A stretch of 64,000 nucleotides of DNA from Drechslerella dactyloides (lineage: Eukaryota > Ascomycota > Orbiliomycetes > Orbiliales > Orbiliaceae). Every line of letters begins with the position of its first letter. Position 1 is the stretch's first letter. Shown here in pieces: positions 22,244 to 35,203 of the stretch. The notes beneath the pieces are model-generated. The model was not told the origin of the DNA and did not search any database. It worked only from the letters and a program-made list of their open reading frames with translations. Location: contig JAGTWJ010000003.1 of the NCBI GenBank assembly GCA_020064725.1, forward strand, positions 2,914,001-2,978,000, in the 5' to 3' direction. The translations under genes were made by a program, and so were the position numbers.

Positions 22244-24011
22244 TTATCCGGGGATGCACTGCGAGTAGTAGGGGTTCAGCACCCTACACGACGTGCCTCC
22301 TACACACGATGTCGAGCCGGTCCACCCGATTCCACCGCACTGTGCCCACGTCGGCTGGGCGGGTCCCGCGGTCGTCGTTCGTGACGCCGTGGTGCTTGGC
22401 GTGGTAGTCCGCGATGTAGTTGTGGTGGTGCGGAATGTTGTTGTAGTTGTGCGAGATGTGGTCGTAGTCGTCCTTGAACTAGTGGTCGTGGTCCTGCTTG
22501 TCGTCGTTGTGGTGGTGGTGGTCGAGGTCGTTCCACCGATCTTTTCGATCATGTAGATTTCACCTGTGCTATCCGAGCTGACGAATAGTCTTCCGTTCCT
22601 ATCGAACGCCAGACCCACTGGGCGGAAACATTGGCCTGGACAGGCACCATTATTCGGGTTCGTCATGATGTTTACGGCTGCGGTCATCGAGTTGGATGCG
22701 GCAACGGGCTGGTTGCCCGAGAATGGGATCATAGAAACACGGTATCCGTCTGGCGGCGAGCGGTTCCAGGAGCCGTGGAAGGAGACCCACGCGTTGCCCT
22801 GAGAGTCAAATTTGACGTCCAGCGGCGCGGTATGTGAGTTGAAAGAGATGCGCGGGGCCTGTCGCTGGGCGCACTGGGCGTCGGTGACGGAGGAGCTGCC
22901 GTTGGAGAATTGGACGCCGGTCGTGATGCCGGACATTTGCCAAGCGGTCAGGCATTCTGGGTAGCCGTAGTTGCCGCGGTTGGTGGAGTCGGTTGCCAGG
23001 CCGTGGTAGTTGAGTTCTTCAGCGGGATTTTCGTTGTGAACGTCCTGGCCGTTTCGCACGATGTTGTCGGCTGAATTCTCCACACTCCAGATGCCGCCTA
23101 CGGATACACCTAGCATTAGCGCCCAGCTTCGGGATTCAGTGCCGCCAAAGGTTTGGCTCGAGACAATATAGCAAAGACTTATGGAGAAGAGTATACATAC
23201 CTCCCAGGTCCTCACCGATCCCCACGCTATTTCGCAACCCCCATCCGAAGATTGTACCCCCAGAGTTGAAGGCTATCGGCGAATTGGACGTCTGTGAAAT
23301 ACTAAATCCGCGGATCTGGCTGCGTCCGGAATTGATATTGGATGCCGACCAGTCGAGGTTTCCATCTGAGCCCCAGCTGACGAGCAATAGGTCCGGGTTT
23401 CTAAGGGATGCATACAGAGTTCGTGTGGTGTGTCCGCTAGGACCGTTGGACATCCCTGTTACCAGTGTTTTCTTGTTGCTGGTGGCACCAGTCGCAGGGT
23501 CGTAGGCTGCGTTAGTCCGTTCGGGCTGCATTAGCATATACTAACAATAGGCTGTGGCATCGCCTCGCTTCTTGAATGAAACACTTACACCAAGAGAATG
23601 CCGTCGTGCTAGAGCTTGCAAAAACCGTCCTGCCGTCCGCAGAGATCGTAAGGCCATGATTAAGCTGCACCGGCACCACATCAGCGAACACAACTCTGAT
23701 AAATCATTTACTGATTGGTGCATAGCATGCAAACTTACCGTACTATCGCTGATGATAGTCTGCTGATTCTGCAACGTCCCGCAGCTGCCAACCTGGAATC
23801 TCACGATCCCCGTCCCTCGTCGCGCAACGAGCAGATAGCCAGCTGTATCGAACACTATCGCGCGGGGCGTGCCCAGCCCTGTCGCCACAAGCTGTGAGCG
23901 GTACCCAGAAGCCATTACCGGCGCAGGAAACGTATACGAGAGGACATTGCAAGTCTGCGCGACGGCAAGGGAGGTCGCAGCGGCGACGGCAAGAAGCTGA
24001 GTGGTCTTCAT
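22244..24011 (-). CDS. Secreted PQQ-dependent sugar dehydrogenase (AA12 type) with C-terminal CBM1
   Basis: Four exons: 24011-23739, 23664-23589, 23506-23201 and 23109-22244, giving about 506 residues. An alternative exon 4 acceptor at 23097 removes four residues. A signal peptide (MKTTQLLAVAAATSLAVAQ) is followed by a beta-propeller of the sorbosone/pyranose dehydrogenase class: LGTPRAIVFDTAGYLLVARR, LNHGLTISADGRTVFASSS, YGLRN-like GWGLRNSVGI, IWSVENSADN, NPAEELNYHG, PLDVKFDSQGNAWVSFHGSW and RPVGLAFDRNGRLFVSSD. A Thr/Ser/Arg linker of about 65 residues leads to a classic fungal cellulose-binding module (WAQCGGIGWTGSTSC ... YYSQCIPG). The enzyme oxidises sugars outside the cell and can supply electrons in lignocellulose breakdown. 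The family is certain; substrate and PQQ use are inferred. Confidence 0.9.
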
Positions 24012-24107
24012 TGTGTTGGGCGTGGTATGTCCGGTTTGGGAAGGTTGCACATGAGAGCCTCGACGACCAGCAAATCGAATCTGCAGCTGGCTCCGAGACT
24101 AACGCGA

Positions 24108-24113
24108 TATATA
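24108..24113 (-). promoter_or_regulatory. Possible TATA element of the AA12 gene
   Basis: A TATATA core lies about 97 bp upstream of the minus-strand ATG at 24011. Its position fits a core promoter, but the motif is short. Confidence 0.35.
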
Positions 24114-26112
24114 AGCACGGCTTTCGAATTCACATCAAGAGCGGTGTAAGTAGCGAGGATACCTGCGCACTCTATTTAACTACTCCAACGATTCCTCGGC
24201 ATTGCTGCCTTATTGACTTCATCCCTCAACGGAATCGCTCCCGCCCGTATTCCCGCCTAAATGTGATCGCCATTCCGTATGCAGCCATTGTCAGAATCCG
24301 GACTTATTCAGTGCCAGGAAGCGGTGGCAGTGTCCTCTTGGGCGCCTGGAAACATGTGCATGTGCATTACATATATGGGGAAGGTCCTGTGGAAACTGGA
24401 AACTGACAAACCGGTTCCTCAGTCGCCTGCCAATCGACGTCTGGGCAAACGGGAAATCTTACAAACGTGCCGAACGAAACGGCCTCGGTCCAGCCGGTGC
24501 CTTCTTGGCGCATATTAGACGTTTTATAGCAACGGGGACATGTATCGCTACCCCGTGCTGTCAGTATTGTTGATGACGCTCGAAACGAGCGAGGGCAAGG
24601 AATGCCTGGGCAGCCCGGTTAGCCGGTTAGCGCAGCCGAGATCACTTTATCCTCTCGATTTGCAATGCCATATCCATTGCATCGCAGGCCGCTGAGAGCG
24701 GATAATCTTGCTGTCAGTTTTATAACTTTATTCCTGGAAATAGGCTAAATTGACACGAAGTCGACATCACGTTCTCTGATGGATAGACATCATTTCGAAC
24801 ATTTCAGGTTGTGAGATAGGGTTACTTTTGGCGACTGTGGAGCTAGATACATGATGACTGGGTTGAATCAGTGGTCTATCTCTCTTTAACGCTCAACTTA
24901 TCGGAATTGTCGGGAAGTATTCAGCGGAAATGCAGTCTTCCGTTGTGCGAGATCGCTCTACTCTATATCAGCGGTAGTGGGGCGGATGGAGTAGAAGTAG
25001 TTTGTGGCGATACTAAATAAATATATGTACTGGCTCAAGTATGAACCTCAGCACATTGATTGATGAATTTAATGCAGGAAACCCATTTGTCCGTCCGCGA
25101 ATGTCCCCATTGCAAATGGTCTCTATTGGCCATTAAAGAGAAATTTGGGGTATTTGGGGTGCTGATTGTATCGCAATGGGGCGATTGAGTCAAAGTATGC
25201 TTACTGTTGAGAATCCGTTCCGAACGATGAAATGGCGGCACAGCCGTAAAGGCTACTATTGTGTCAACGGTGGAATATTCGTTACGGCGCTCTTGTAATG
25301 CCTGTTAATGCGGCAGAACGTAATTTACAATATCAACTACTGGCCATGATATAATGTCTGCGTCAATCTGCTGATTCAGATCGGATTGTGCAGCAGCTGT
25401 CACAGCTGGAGCCTACCCTTGTTGCCTAATTCACCGCGACTGACTCGCTTGGCAGATGGCATACACCCATGTCCCATGCCATTTGCTAAATCACGGGACT
25501 TCGCGATAGTGGTGGGAAGCTAGCTCCTCGGCCTGCAGCGTTGACTCGGCGCTATACCGAGTCAGTGTTCGTTAAGCTGCCGCAGGTATGGTAGCGAGAC
25601 TAAAAGACCCTTGCTCTAGACTCAAGTAACAAAACGAGACCAAGATATAAGAAAATCGTATATAATTCCGCCCGGTAAGATACAAAATGTTCGTAAGCCT
25701 CCTGCCTACGACGCCAACCTATAGAGATCACCTCATCCGCAGATACGCCACGAATAAACAATGGTCTTTCAAACAATGAATACGCGCCGGAAGAGATAGA
25801 GGGGGTACAAGGAGACTATGGGAGAAGCAAAGAGGAATGCAGCAAAGTGGGATGGAATGACATGGCGTTGAATAGATAGTCGCTGTAATGGAGGGGGGAA
25901 ATGGCATCGATGCGCTTGCAGCGTGATATTAAAGACAAAAAAAAAGAGGACGGGGTATCGTCGTCCGCCGGGAAAACACTGATGGAGGAGTATCGAGTGA
26001 AACTGTAGCTCGACTAGCGTTGGCGGTGGTGTATAGGCTGTCGATAGGTTTTCGTCTCGTTAGGGGCTGTAGGATCCGTAGGATCTGCCTGGGATGACCG
26101 ACGAATATCCAA
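24114..26112. other. Intergenic; includes 3' region of the rad6 gene
   Basis: No gene is supported between the AA12 promoter and the rad6 stop. The short minus-strand frame at 25035-25241 has no context. The last 400 bp (25,700-26,112) are likely 3' UTR and terminator region of rad6. Confidence 0.5.
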
Positions 26113-26823
26113 TCACGACTCCCAGCTCTTTTCCACAGTCTCTCGTACGCGCTTTACATACTCACGGGAGTTATCCTTGTAAAGATTGCTAGCTTCGACG
26201 TTTGCTGGCGAAGAGGTATTCGGGTCGTTCAGCAAACTAGATCAATGTCAGCCTCCTTGTGTGTCACGTGACCAGTCGACACTGAGCGGCGGTGGACCGA
26301 TCCTGCCAAAAGACATCCTGCAACTTGTCTCACCTCTGAATGCTGGTCAAGATGGCAGCCACATCGTACGTTGGGCTCCATCTGTTCTGCAGGATATCGA
26401 GACACAGTTCGCCAGTAGCGTAGACGTTCGGGTGGAACATCTGACTTATGAATTTGACAGTGGGCGGCTTGTTCGGGTACTGTTCCTCGAAGTGGAGGAC
26501 GAGCCGGAAGGTACCGTCCTCGAAGGGCGTGTCAGCGGGGCCGATGATGACAGCGTTCCTGCGGCGGGGGCATGGCGGTTAGCGGTGATGTATAAGTGGT
26601 TGGACAGTAGATCGCGGAGGGGCGGGCTACCATGTCATGACATTATCGGCGATAGGGGAGGCAGATACTCCGGCCGGCGGGTCCGTCTGCATACGCTTGA
26701 AGTCGCTGGAGAGGCCCAGTGGTGGCTCGAGTCAGCATTCTGGGCTTCAGGGTGGCGGAATCGGAGGTTCTTGGAGACGAAGTGAGCTTACCGCATGAGG
26801 CGTCTGCGGGCGGTGGTCGACAT
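26113..26823 (-). CDS. ubc2: Ubiquitin-conjugating enzyme E2 Rad6/Ubc2
   Basis: Four exons: 26823-26792, 26705-26631, 26558-26334 and 26236-26113, giving exactly 151 residues, the length usual in filamentous fungi. The introns are short (86, 72 and 97 nt) with GTAAGC, GTAGCC and GTGAGA donors and CAG/TAG acceptors. The protein starts MSTTARRRLMRDFKRMQTDP and has the HPNVYATGELCLDILQNRW segment carrying the active-site Cys (about 88). It continues with ...LTSIQSLLNDPN and ends ...RVRETVEKSWES. Rad6 ubiquitinates PCNA (with Rad18) and histone H2B (with Bre1) in DNA damage tolerance and transcription. It lacks the long acidic tail of budding yeast Rad6, as expected for this group. The overlapping plus-strand frame at 26186-26785 is an antisense shadow. 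Confidence 0.96.
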
Positions 26824-26900
26824 TCTGGGTGATAGACAGGTCGTAAGTCTGAGAACGGTATTTGAATGCTTCTAAGATTAGTTGCTATGAGGTAGAGTAG

Positions 26901-26980
26901 GTGAAAAGGATACGGGGGGGATAAGAAGAATATGAAGAGAAGAAGAAAGAGACGGAGAGAAAGAAAGTTAGAAGGAAGCG
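26901..26980 (-). promoter_or_regulatory. Pyrimidine-rich tract upstream of rad6
   Basis: The plus strand reads as a long GA-rich run (GAAGAGAAGAAGAAAGAGAC and similar), so the rad6 coding strand is CT-rich about 80-155 nt before its ATG. CT-rich tracts are common just upstream of transcription starts in filamentous fungal housekeeping genes. Confidence 0.45.
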
Positions 26981-28865
26981 GTCGCGAGACGAGTTTGGTT
27001 GTGAATCACAGCACTAGCGCCAAGACGGCCAACAAGACCGACGCCGTACCCTGGCAGCCTTATTATATAAGCACGTCCATATCAAACATTTAGGTACAAG
27101 TTGCACAATCTCAAATCCCAAGATGACGATGGATGAGTTCCTCTCAAGCTCGTTTCTGGATTCCTTACTCGTGCTGTTCATGCGGGCCTGGTCCGGTCGC
27201 AATGCAGCCGGCTACACAACCAATCACACCACCGCTCGGAGATAACACCGGCCAAATGACCCGAAGGACCACCGAAACCCCCAGCGATCGCTCGCCGGCT
27301 TGTTGTATGTCGGGCTTTAGGCAATCGACTGATGCATTGGCTGTTTGGGCTCGCAGCGGCCCAATGCTTCAATCGGAGGCTACAAGCCCGATGACTAAGC
27401 ATGTCTTCTTTGGAGATTCCAACATTGACCCAACACACACATACTTCCCGGATTTACTTTGGTTTGGGCAGTCAAATTCGCTACGTTCTCGACAAAATTG
27501 GTATTATCAATCTTGGGAATGAATGGCTCTCGATTATTATATAGATATAAAAGACTTTAGTGTAACATATGGGGTGAACCACTATCCCTCCTAATGGAAG
27601 ATTCTTTGACAGATGCTGGATTGTCATGTATAGGCACGCAAAGCTTTCTAGATTGGCGCAGTCGACGGCAGAGATTGGAGAGTTTAACAGAGTTGCTAGC
27701 TTGCCATCCAGGGTTACTACTGTTTTCACTCTAGTAATCTTCACCACTCTGAGAAAAGTCTTTGCAGGAAGAAATATAAGTACTGTGGGGAGTGATAGAC
27801 TCCAAGGTATTTTGGACTGGCGGCTCACTACGCAGCCTGGTCACAATTTCCCGCCTACTCAAGTAAGTAAGCTACCTAGGTACCCAAAGGTTACCTTTGG
27901 GGTTACCAAAACCATTACCCTGCCCCAGTATGCGATTTATCGTGACTTTATTTAGGAGTCGTGCGACGAGCCAGACGACCGTCAGTCTGGCCCACAAGAC
28001 AAATTTAAGCACTCACAATAACCTTCTACTTAATTGATAATTCAGGAATAACTGTCATGTAACCGTTCTGTCCGTTTTCACCTTCCTCGATAATCACTAG
28101 TACCATTGCCACTAGTTAAGACCAGTAATACTATAGGCTGCCCTGTTCGGTTAGGCCCTGGAACATCATTTCTAGATAAACCCAAGTATTACATCGCCTG
28201 GTGCCATCATAAAAGTTCGTTACTATACTATCAATTGCTTCAGACTGGTTTTGGCCTGCTGCCCTTCCGTTGTTTGGTTCTGCGGCGCTCTGCCATTAAT
28301 GGCCATTTTCGGACCGCGTAGATGTCCGCGTTGTGCCCAGGACTAGGCGAGCTAGGCTAGGCCTTCCTCTGGGAGACGGATCCTATCGTTACCCCGCTCT
28401 TACACCATAACTAAGTTAATGGGATCTCGTATTCAGCTTTCAGCCCTCAATTACGTCTGCTTGAGCATTCCCAATACAATTCTATCACTTCGAAATACCG
28501 AATCAGGAGGTGAAAGTGTCAGAGTAAGAGTAATTCGACATGTCTAGGGTCAGTGTCACTCATAAAATGCAGGGGGGATGCCCGCTAAAATCATGTGATA
28601 TCGTGACGTGTTCGTGTTGCTCATACGTTCTTTATCCTAGGAATTCTCGGCAGCGTCATTAGTTCGGAAGCAGCTCCTCCATTGACTCCACCGATGTGAC
28701 TCAAACGGACCAATTTCTGCATATATAATCCCTTCGAGGCCTCTTTCTTGGTGTGCGAACTATAACATATATTATAGTCGACACAAGCTTGCTGCCTGCC
28801 GCATCTACCCGCCAACCCGGATCCAGCCTCACACAACAACACGCAACTTCCAGTCGCTTCCTGCC
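26981..28865. other. Intergenic between divergent rad6 and ankyrin genes
   Basis: No gene is supported. It contains short unrelated frames (27133-27522 plus, 27481-27828 minus) and a small perfect hairpin at 27883-27901. The sequence just before 28866 should be the ankyrin gene promoter. Confidence 0.45.
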
Positions 28866-31800
28866 ATGAGCTCGCCTTTCCCAACTCTCCCCGCTGATCC
28901 AGGCTCGTTCCTGTCGTTCGTCGGGGAGAATGAGGACAAGCCGTTGCGAGAACTGGTTAAGCCGTACCTGGAGTACGAATCAAAGTTGCGGGGCTTGTTT
29001 GCCCAGGATCCGTCGCATCCAGATATTGTGAACAACAATATTGTCGGTCTCGTGCCGATTTACGACGGTCATGATGATAGGATTAAAATCAGAAGCAGGG
29101 ATTTGAGTCTCGAGTCCCAAGAGGAACAGGACCACTATATCATGCCCCTGCGCGAAAAAGAGAGAAAAGCATCGGGTGAACGAGCCATCGTAGACCACGA
29201 AACATTCCTCAAAAACTTCAACATATTCACCGAAGGTAAGTCGAGATTGTTAGCTATGCTGCTACTGTGTAGTCGTTTTCCTGTCTCCTTAGTAGTCCTC
29301 CCAGGCTCAATTCAGAAGGACAATGACTGCAAAGTCCTGATTTCAACCGTAATCGTCTCTATAAGTTATTTCCATGCTTCAAATCTAAACTGAATATATC
29401 GTATTACGTCTCGAATGTAGGGAGTCTCAAAAATCTGGATTGGTCGCATATTGTCGCCGCTGGAAGCAGTGTGATGACACCGATTCTCGCTGTCCCGGAA
29501 GAGGATGCAAAAGACGATGATACACTCAGCCATTACTATCATTCCAAATTTGCTCCAGTCAGCGATATCGATCTCTTCATATATGGAACCAAAGACGAAA
29601 GCGTGGCTATCAAAAGGATGGAAGCAGTTGAGAAAACCATTGCGAAGAATCTCGGCAAAAAGAACGTCCTCAGTATCCGGACGAAAAACACCGTTACGAT
29701 CGTCTCGGAGTATCCTAACCGGCACATACAGATCGTTTTGCGTCTATACTCCAGTATCAGTGAAATTCTGACCGGGTTCGATGTCAGCTGTGCTTGCGTG
29801 GCATATAATGGAGAGCAGGTGTTCGCAAATCCGCGCGCCATCGTATCTTGGATGCTTCAATGCAACGATATCGATCTAAGCCGCCGGAGCCCTTCATATG
29901 AATTCCGCTTGGCCAAATACCGGAAGCGTGGGTTTGAGATCTATTACTCTGCTCTCGATCGCAAAGTTATCGATCCAACAATCTACGAACGCAGCATGAG
30001 GGGGCGCGGGCTACATCTGAAGGGATTAGCGAAGCTGCTCGTCCTTGAGAGGCTTCCAACTGAGACTGAACGGGAGAATTATCTCGATATGCGGCGGAGA
30101 GAACGTGGTCGCCCAAATAGGAAAAGGCCCAGGCGTGAAAGAAGGGTTCTAAAAGGCGACATGAAAGCCGATGGAGGCGAAGTCCCTGACTGGGGCATCG
30201 CGACCGAGGTTTCTGAGGAAAGTATGTACGAAACTATATCCATTCCATACGGACCACGCTTCAATGCGGAAAAGATCAAGAAACTCCTCTTCCAGACCGA
30301 TATGTTCCTCAACTCTGAATGGAACAAGCGCGTTCAAAAGCGCCGGGGCCCATACCTCCATCGACATCCCGCATTTTTTGGAACGCTCAAGTATATCGTG
30401 AACGACTGCTGCGGGTTCTGCCCAGAACCAGATCCAAACAACAAGGATGCAATGGAACTTCGAGCCAAGGACGACAGATATTATATCCATGGAAACATGA
30501 GCTTCATCAAGGACGATCCGGGCCGCCAAGAGATTGGAAGTTTCAACCCGATTACCGACGAGGATTGGACTGAAATGGCATACCTTTCTATCAACGAGGT
30601 CCTTTGCAGAGCCATTGTCGCCAATGACCCTGACGCTGTCAAGAGCTTCATATCGGAAGGCGGTGATGTCAACAAGCGAGATTATACTGGGAGAACCCCT
30701 CTCCACTTGGCTGTCCTAGCTTCAAATATAGATATTATCCGGCTCCTTCTGGACGGCGGCGCCCGACTTACGCCTCGGCTCTTTGACGGCCGAACTGTAT
30801 TGCATATTGCCACGGCGAGGGGGGATATCGAGATTTGTAGGTTGTTATTGCTGAAAAATCAACAGAATGAGATGGAGAAGGAGAAGAGGGATGAGGAGCG
30901 AGAAGCACGAAAGGCAGCAGATGCCGCAAAGGAAACTACGGATAAAGATGCCATGGACGTGGACAAGCCGGAGAAGGGGACGGCGGATAGGGATACGATG
31001 GATGTGGACATGCCGGACAGGGAATCGGTGGACAAGTCAGCGTAAGTACTCTAAATCAGTCTTACGGGAACTTACTTTTGACGATATATATCGTAGTGTT
31101 TCGCAGGAAATGGGTGATATTGGGGGCAGCGATAAAGCCGAGAAGCCAGAGAAATCCGAAGACGGCGATAGCGTTACTGGCGAGAGTGACGGGGACGAAG
31201 ATATCAGCATCGTCTCGAACGGGGAAATGTCCGTGTCTGCTCGTACTGGTGCTTCCGGTTTTGTCGACGTCAATGTCCGGAAACAATCAGAAGATCCAGA
31301 ACTTGGAGAGGTAGAAGAGGAGGAGACGGTTCAAGATGATCTGCTTGATATCAACAAGACCGACTGGGACTATCAGCTATCCCCACTGCATTATGCGATC
31401 ATTCACGGACATCAAGAAATCGTGGTGCTTCTCGTCTCTGACTTCGGTGCCGATATCTTGCAGCCGTAAGTTTTATCCCAGACTCAAAACTTTGAAGGGT
31501 TTACTTGCAGCTGACATCATTTAGCGTCGTAACTTCGTATAATGGGAGAGGGGTTCCAGACGCGGTTCTGTTGCCCATTTCGCTAGTTTTCCGGATTCCG
31601 GAGCCGAAAGAAAGACCGTCTATGCTTCGCACTCTCCTCAAACTTGGCGCATCATCTGCCCAAACTGACTTGGAAGGCGCCACTGCTGTTATGCGTGTGA
31701 TTCAAAGGAACGATCTCGAATGCTTGAAAGTTATGTTCGAGGAGGACTCGGCATCGGCTCGCGCAGCCGTACACAACATTCATATACAATATGGAGACAG

Positions 31801-34800
31801 AGCCTCAAATGCTCTTATTGTGGCGTAAGTCCGAATGCTCCGCCATTCAATCTTGAGATTGATCAGATCATTGCTTGGTATTTATGGTCCCAATATACTG
31901 ATGAACGCGGTGGGAAATCTATAGTCTCAGTCAAAACAACGAGGAAATGGCAGCATTCTTGCTTGAAAATGGAGCTGCGCCCGAGATTTCCATCGAGGCT
32001 TATGTCAAAGCAACGAAATGTGACGACCAACAGAGGAATCGCTATCTGTACAATGGGGTGCAACCAGCCGAAATTGCTCTAGAGATGGATATGCCTGATA
32101 TCTTCACCAAGTGCATCGAGCTTGGGGTTGATCCATCGTCATACACTAGCTCAAGCATCCCAACGGAAGGCCTAAACATTGGCTATCTCTCGCAATGGGG
32201 TCGAAGGTGAGGCGACATCATTCCCCGTCAAAACAATTCCTCACCAGGCCTATGAATATGGTACTGGCTACATCTTATGCTGTTGTGCTAATCTGATACA
32301 TCGCATTTCGGTAGATACTTAACTCTACTGGACTTGGTCGACAAGAAAGTGGAAAGTTTCAAGAGCGCACTGGATACACTTCCGGACCCTACAAAAGACA
32401 AGGAGAAGCAACTAACCGAAAAAGAGAAACAAGAGAAGCAAGAGAAACTAGAGAAACTGAAAGCCAAGGTGAAAAAGATGGTATCAATACCAGAGGAATA
32501 CGAAGAAGGGTCCTACGAGTACTGGATGGCGGCACAGATTATCAAAGATGAGAATGATCGGCGGAAAGCCCACAACGACAGACTTGGGATACCCAAAGCA
32601 GAGGACTCTGATCTCGATGATGTTTCTGATCTCGATGATGCCCCTGGCGGCCTGTTTGGAGGGTTCGGAATGCGGCCTACCCCTCCCGCCAAAAAGTCGG
32701 ATGACGACCCTGAAAAAGTGGAATTAAAAAAGACAAAACTCGAGGCTCTCTTGAAGCGCTATAACGAATTGGCAGACATGCTTATATCCAAAGGGGGGAA
32801 AAGATTCAAGGAATTGCATCCAGATATCTGGGACCGGGTTTTCAAAAAGCCAGATACACAGCTCCCTGATCCTTTTAGCAGGCCACCAGAGAAAACCGCG
32901 GAGTCGGCGCCAGCAGAAGATACTTTCAAGGTTTCATTTGACTTCGAACTCCAGACGAACAAGAAACTCGACCCCAAAATCAACACCGCTTACCAAGAGC
33001 TCTACAAAGCTCTCTGGAACGGAGATAAGGAAGCTTTGAGGCGATATACTACAACAAACTGGGAAGAAAATATGCCACCCCTCTTGATCGGTGTCAACAA
33101 TCAGCTCGGATATACTCCGCTTTCTATTGCCGTGTACCGCAAACACCCTAGGGAATTCCTGGACCTCATATTAACGATTACCCAAGCACAGTACGAGAGG
33201 GATACCAGTTATAAAAAGAAGAAGCAAGAAGATAAAATATATCGCTTACATGCGGACGGCGAAGTCGATTTCTATGTGGAGGAGATCGACTTCACAGAGG
33301 TCAAGCTTACCAGAAGCCTCGGCGATAATGAAGAAGAGGACATCGACGACACTGTTAAAGCATCGATGGATGCGGTCAGGATGCTTAGATATGGGGTGCC
33401 ATATCTCTTGGGGAACCCGATGGAGAAACCGACGCATGAAAGAGAGCGCGTAAGTCGTTAAATGAGACCCCTGAGGCCGAATCGGGACTGACTCTTTATC
33501 ATATATCACAGTTGCTCGAACAAACAGCTATGATCGGAGACACAGAAGTTGCTGAGTATATCACTTCAAGGATTGAGACGCTTGAAGGCCCTACTTTAAC
33601 ACCAGGAACATGGACACCTCAACTCCGCGACAACGATCTCATTAATATCCTGATACGTGACGGGCGTACTGAAATATTGCGAGATTTCATGGAAAAGTAC
33701 GGCCTTGGCGCGCTATTCGACGGCAATAACAATTTCAAATATGACGACACAGACTACGAAGCGGAGACGGACAGCGAGGCGGAGAGTGTAGAAGAGGAAG
33801 AAGAAGTGGTGAAACCCGAGAAGACAGAGAAAAAGAAGATGCCGAAGCAATATCCCGGGCTGAGTATCGATGGAAAGAAAAAGAAGGATTGGGTTAACCT
33901 CATGAATCCAAACTACTGCGGACCCCCTCGCCTTCACTATGAATACCCGCCATTAGCTCTCTTTGCAGCTTATCACGGGTCACGAAAGTTCTACGAGTGG
34001 TTAGAAACAAGTGGCCCGCATGATGCGCTTCGCAAATGGCAAGCCAAGCTCGAGCGAGGGAAAGATGCCAAGAAGAGCTATTTCGTCAAAGTTCTTCAAG
34101 CAGCTGATGAGGAGAAGGTGAATCAATGGATGGGCGTGGACCATGCACTTCTCATTCCTGCGGCAATCAAGAACAGCTCCGTAGCGAAGAATAAGGATTT
34201 ATCTGCAGAAGACAAGTTTGCGTGGTACCGGGAAAATGCCGAATTTTTCGTGACCAGAAATCCTGAGCATTTGGAGTCCAAGAAGAACCGAAAGGGTTTC
34301 ACACCGCTGCTTCTCGCCGCATCTGAACTCAACAAATACGCATTGAAAGCACTGCTCGACCTAGGGGCGGATGCTTACGCCAAAACGCCGGAGGGTAATT
34401 TCAACATCATCCATGTGATGCTGAAAAACTTTGTCAATCCGTACTCATTTTATCACTGGCACCAGTCGGCAAAGAAGGGTACATGGGCCGATCTCAGAGA
34501 TTGCCTTGATTTGCTTCCCGATGATGTGAAGAAGTGGGCATTCTGCCATCGTGCCACCGAGAACAACATCCTTTACACACCGTTATCTTGGGCCCTTGCG
34601 AACCTCAACTCAACTCAAGATGCCAAGATCTTCAACCTTCTTCTCAAGTACTCCAACGGCGCCGATACACGTGTAAGAACATCTCTGGGCGACCTGCCGA
34701 TACATACTATCGTCAAAAAGCCGACGCTTGAGATCCTCCAATGCATTCTGGACGCCTCGCCCCTGGAAGTTTCCCTCATGGAGGACACCAATGGCATGAC

Positions 34801-35203
34801 AGCTTTGGAATTGGCTATCATAGCATGGTATACGGAAACTGCACTTAAGCAAGAGTCCGGTCTCTTCTATCCCTGGTCCAGTTACTCGTGGCAATCTACG
34901 GCTATCGCCATGTCAACTACCAAGGACAAGCCATCGAAGACTAAGCCTGATGATGAATATGATGTTCAATTGCGCAAGAAGGACTGGGGAATCAAGAGCC
35001 GCGATCGAACTACCGTTAGAACAATGAAGATGTTGAAAGTGGCGCTTCAAAAGGGGATTGATGGAGGTGTTGGCATGAGGAGCCTGGTCCCTCTCAGGGA
35101 TGTCAATGAGACAGCGGAAAGATTAGCATCCAGAAACAAGAGTAGTAGTTTGTGGTACTGGAGTGAAGGAGGATCCTACGATGATATCGTGAATATCTGG
35201 TAG
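28866..35203 (+). CDS. Large nucleotidyltransferase-like/ankyrin repeat protein
   Basis: Seven exons: 28866-29235, 29421-31041, 31097-31465, 31525-31824, 31931-32206, 32315-33449 and 33512-35203, giving 1920 residues. All joins keep frame; intron 1 is long (185 nt). Residues about 125-330 form a conserved module: AAGSSVMTPI (138-139 Gly-Ser), then APVSDIDLFIYG (Asp172, Asp174), RHIQIVLRLYSSISEILTGF, DVSCACVAYNG and SPSYEFRLAKYRKRGFEIYY. The GS...DxD order resembles the pol-beta nucleotidyltransferase fold; activity is not shown. A Cys-containing LHRHPAFFGT...CCGFCPEP block follows (about 435-465). Ankyrin repeats begin near 545 (TGRTPLHLAVLASN, DGRTVLHIATARGD) and recur near 765-790, 1115 and 1440-1620, separated by long Lys/Glu-rich linkers. 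No signal peptide. Function unknown. Confidence 0.85.

Noticed and set aside
22293..22556. Val-rich plus-strand frame
   Set aside because: Complement of the Thr-rich linker of the AA12-CBM1 gene.
26186..26785. 199-codon plus-strand frame
   Set aside because: It is the antisense shadow of rad6 exons 2-4 and their introns; the minus-strand protein is a perfect Rad6.
27133..27522. 129-codon plus-strand frame upstream of the ankyrin gene
   Set aside because: No splice signals or recognisable segments; overlaps an equally long minus-strand frame.
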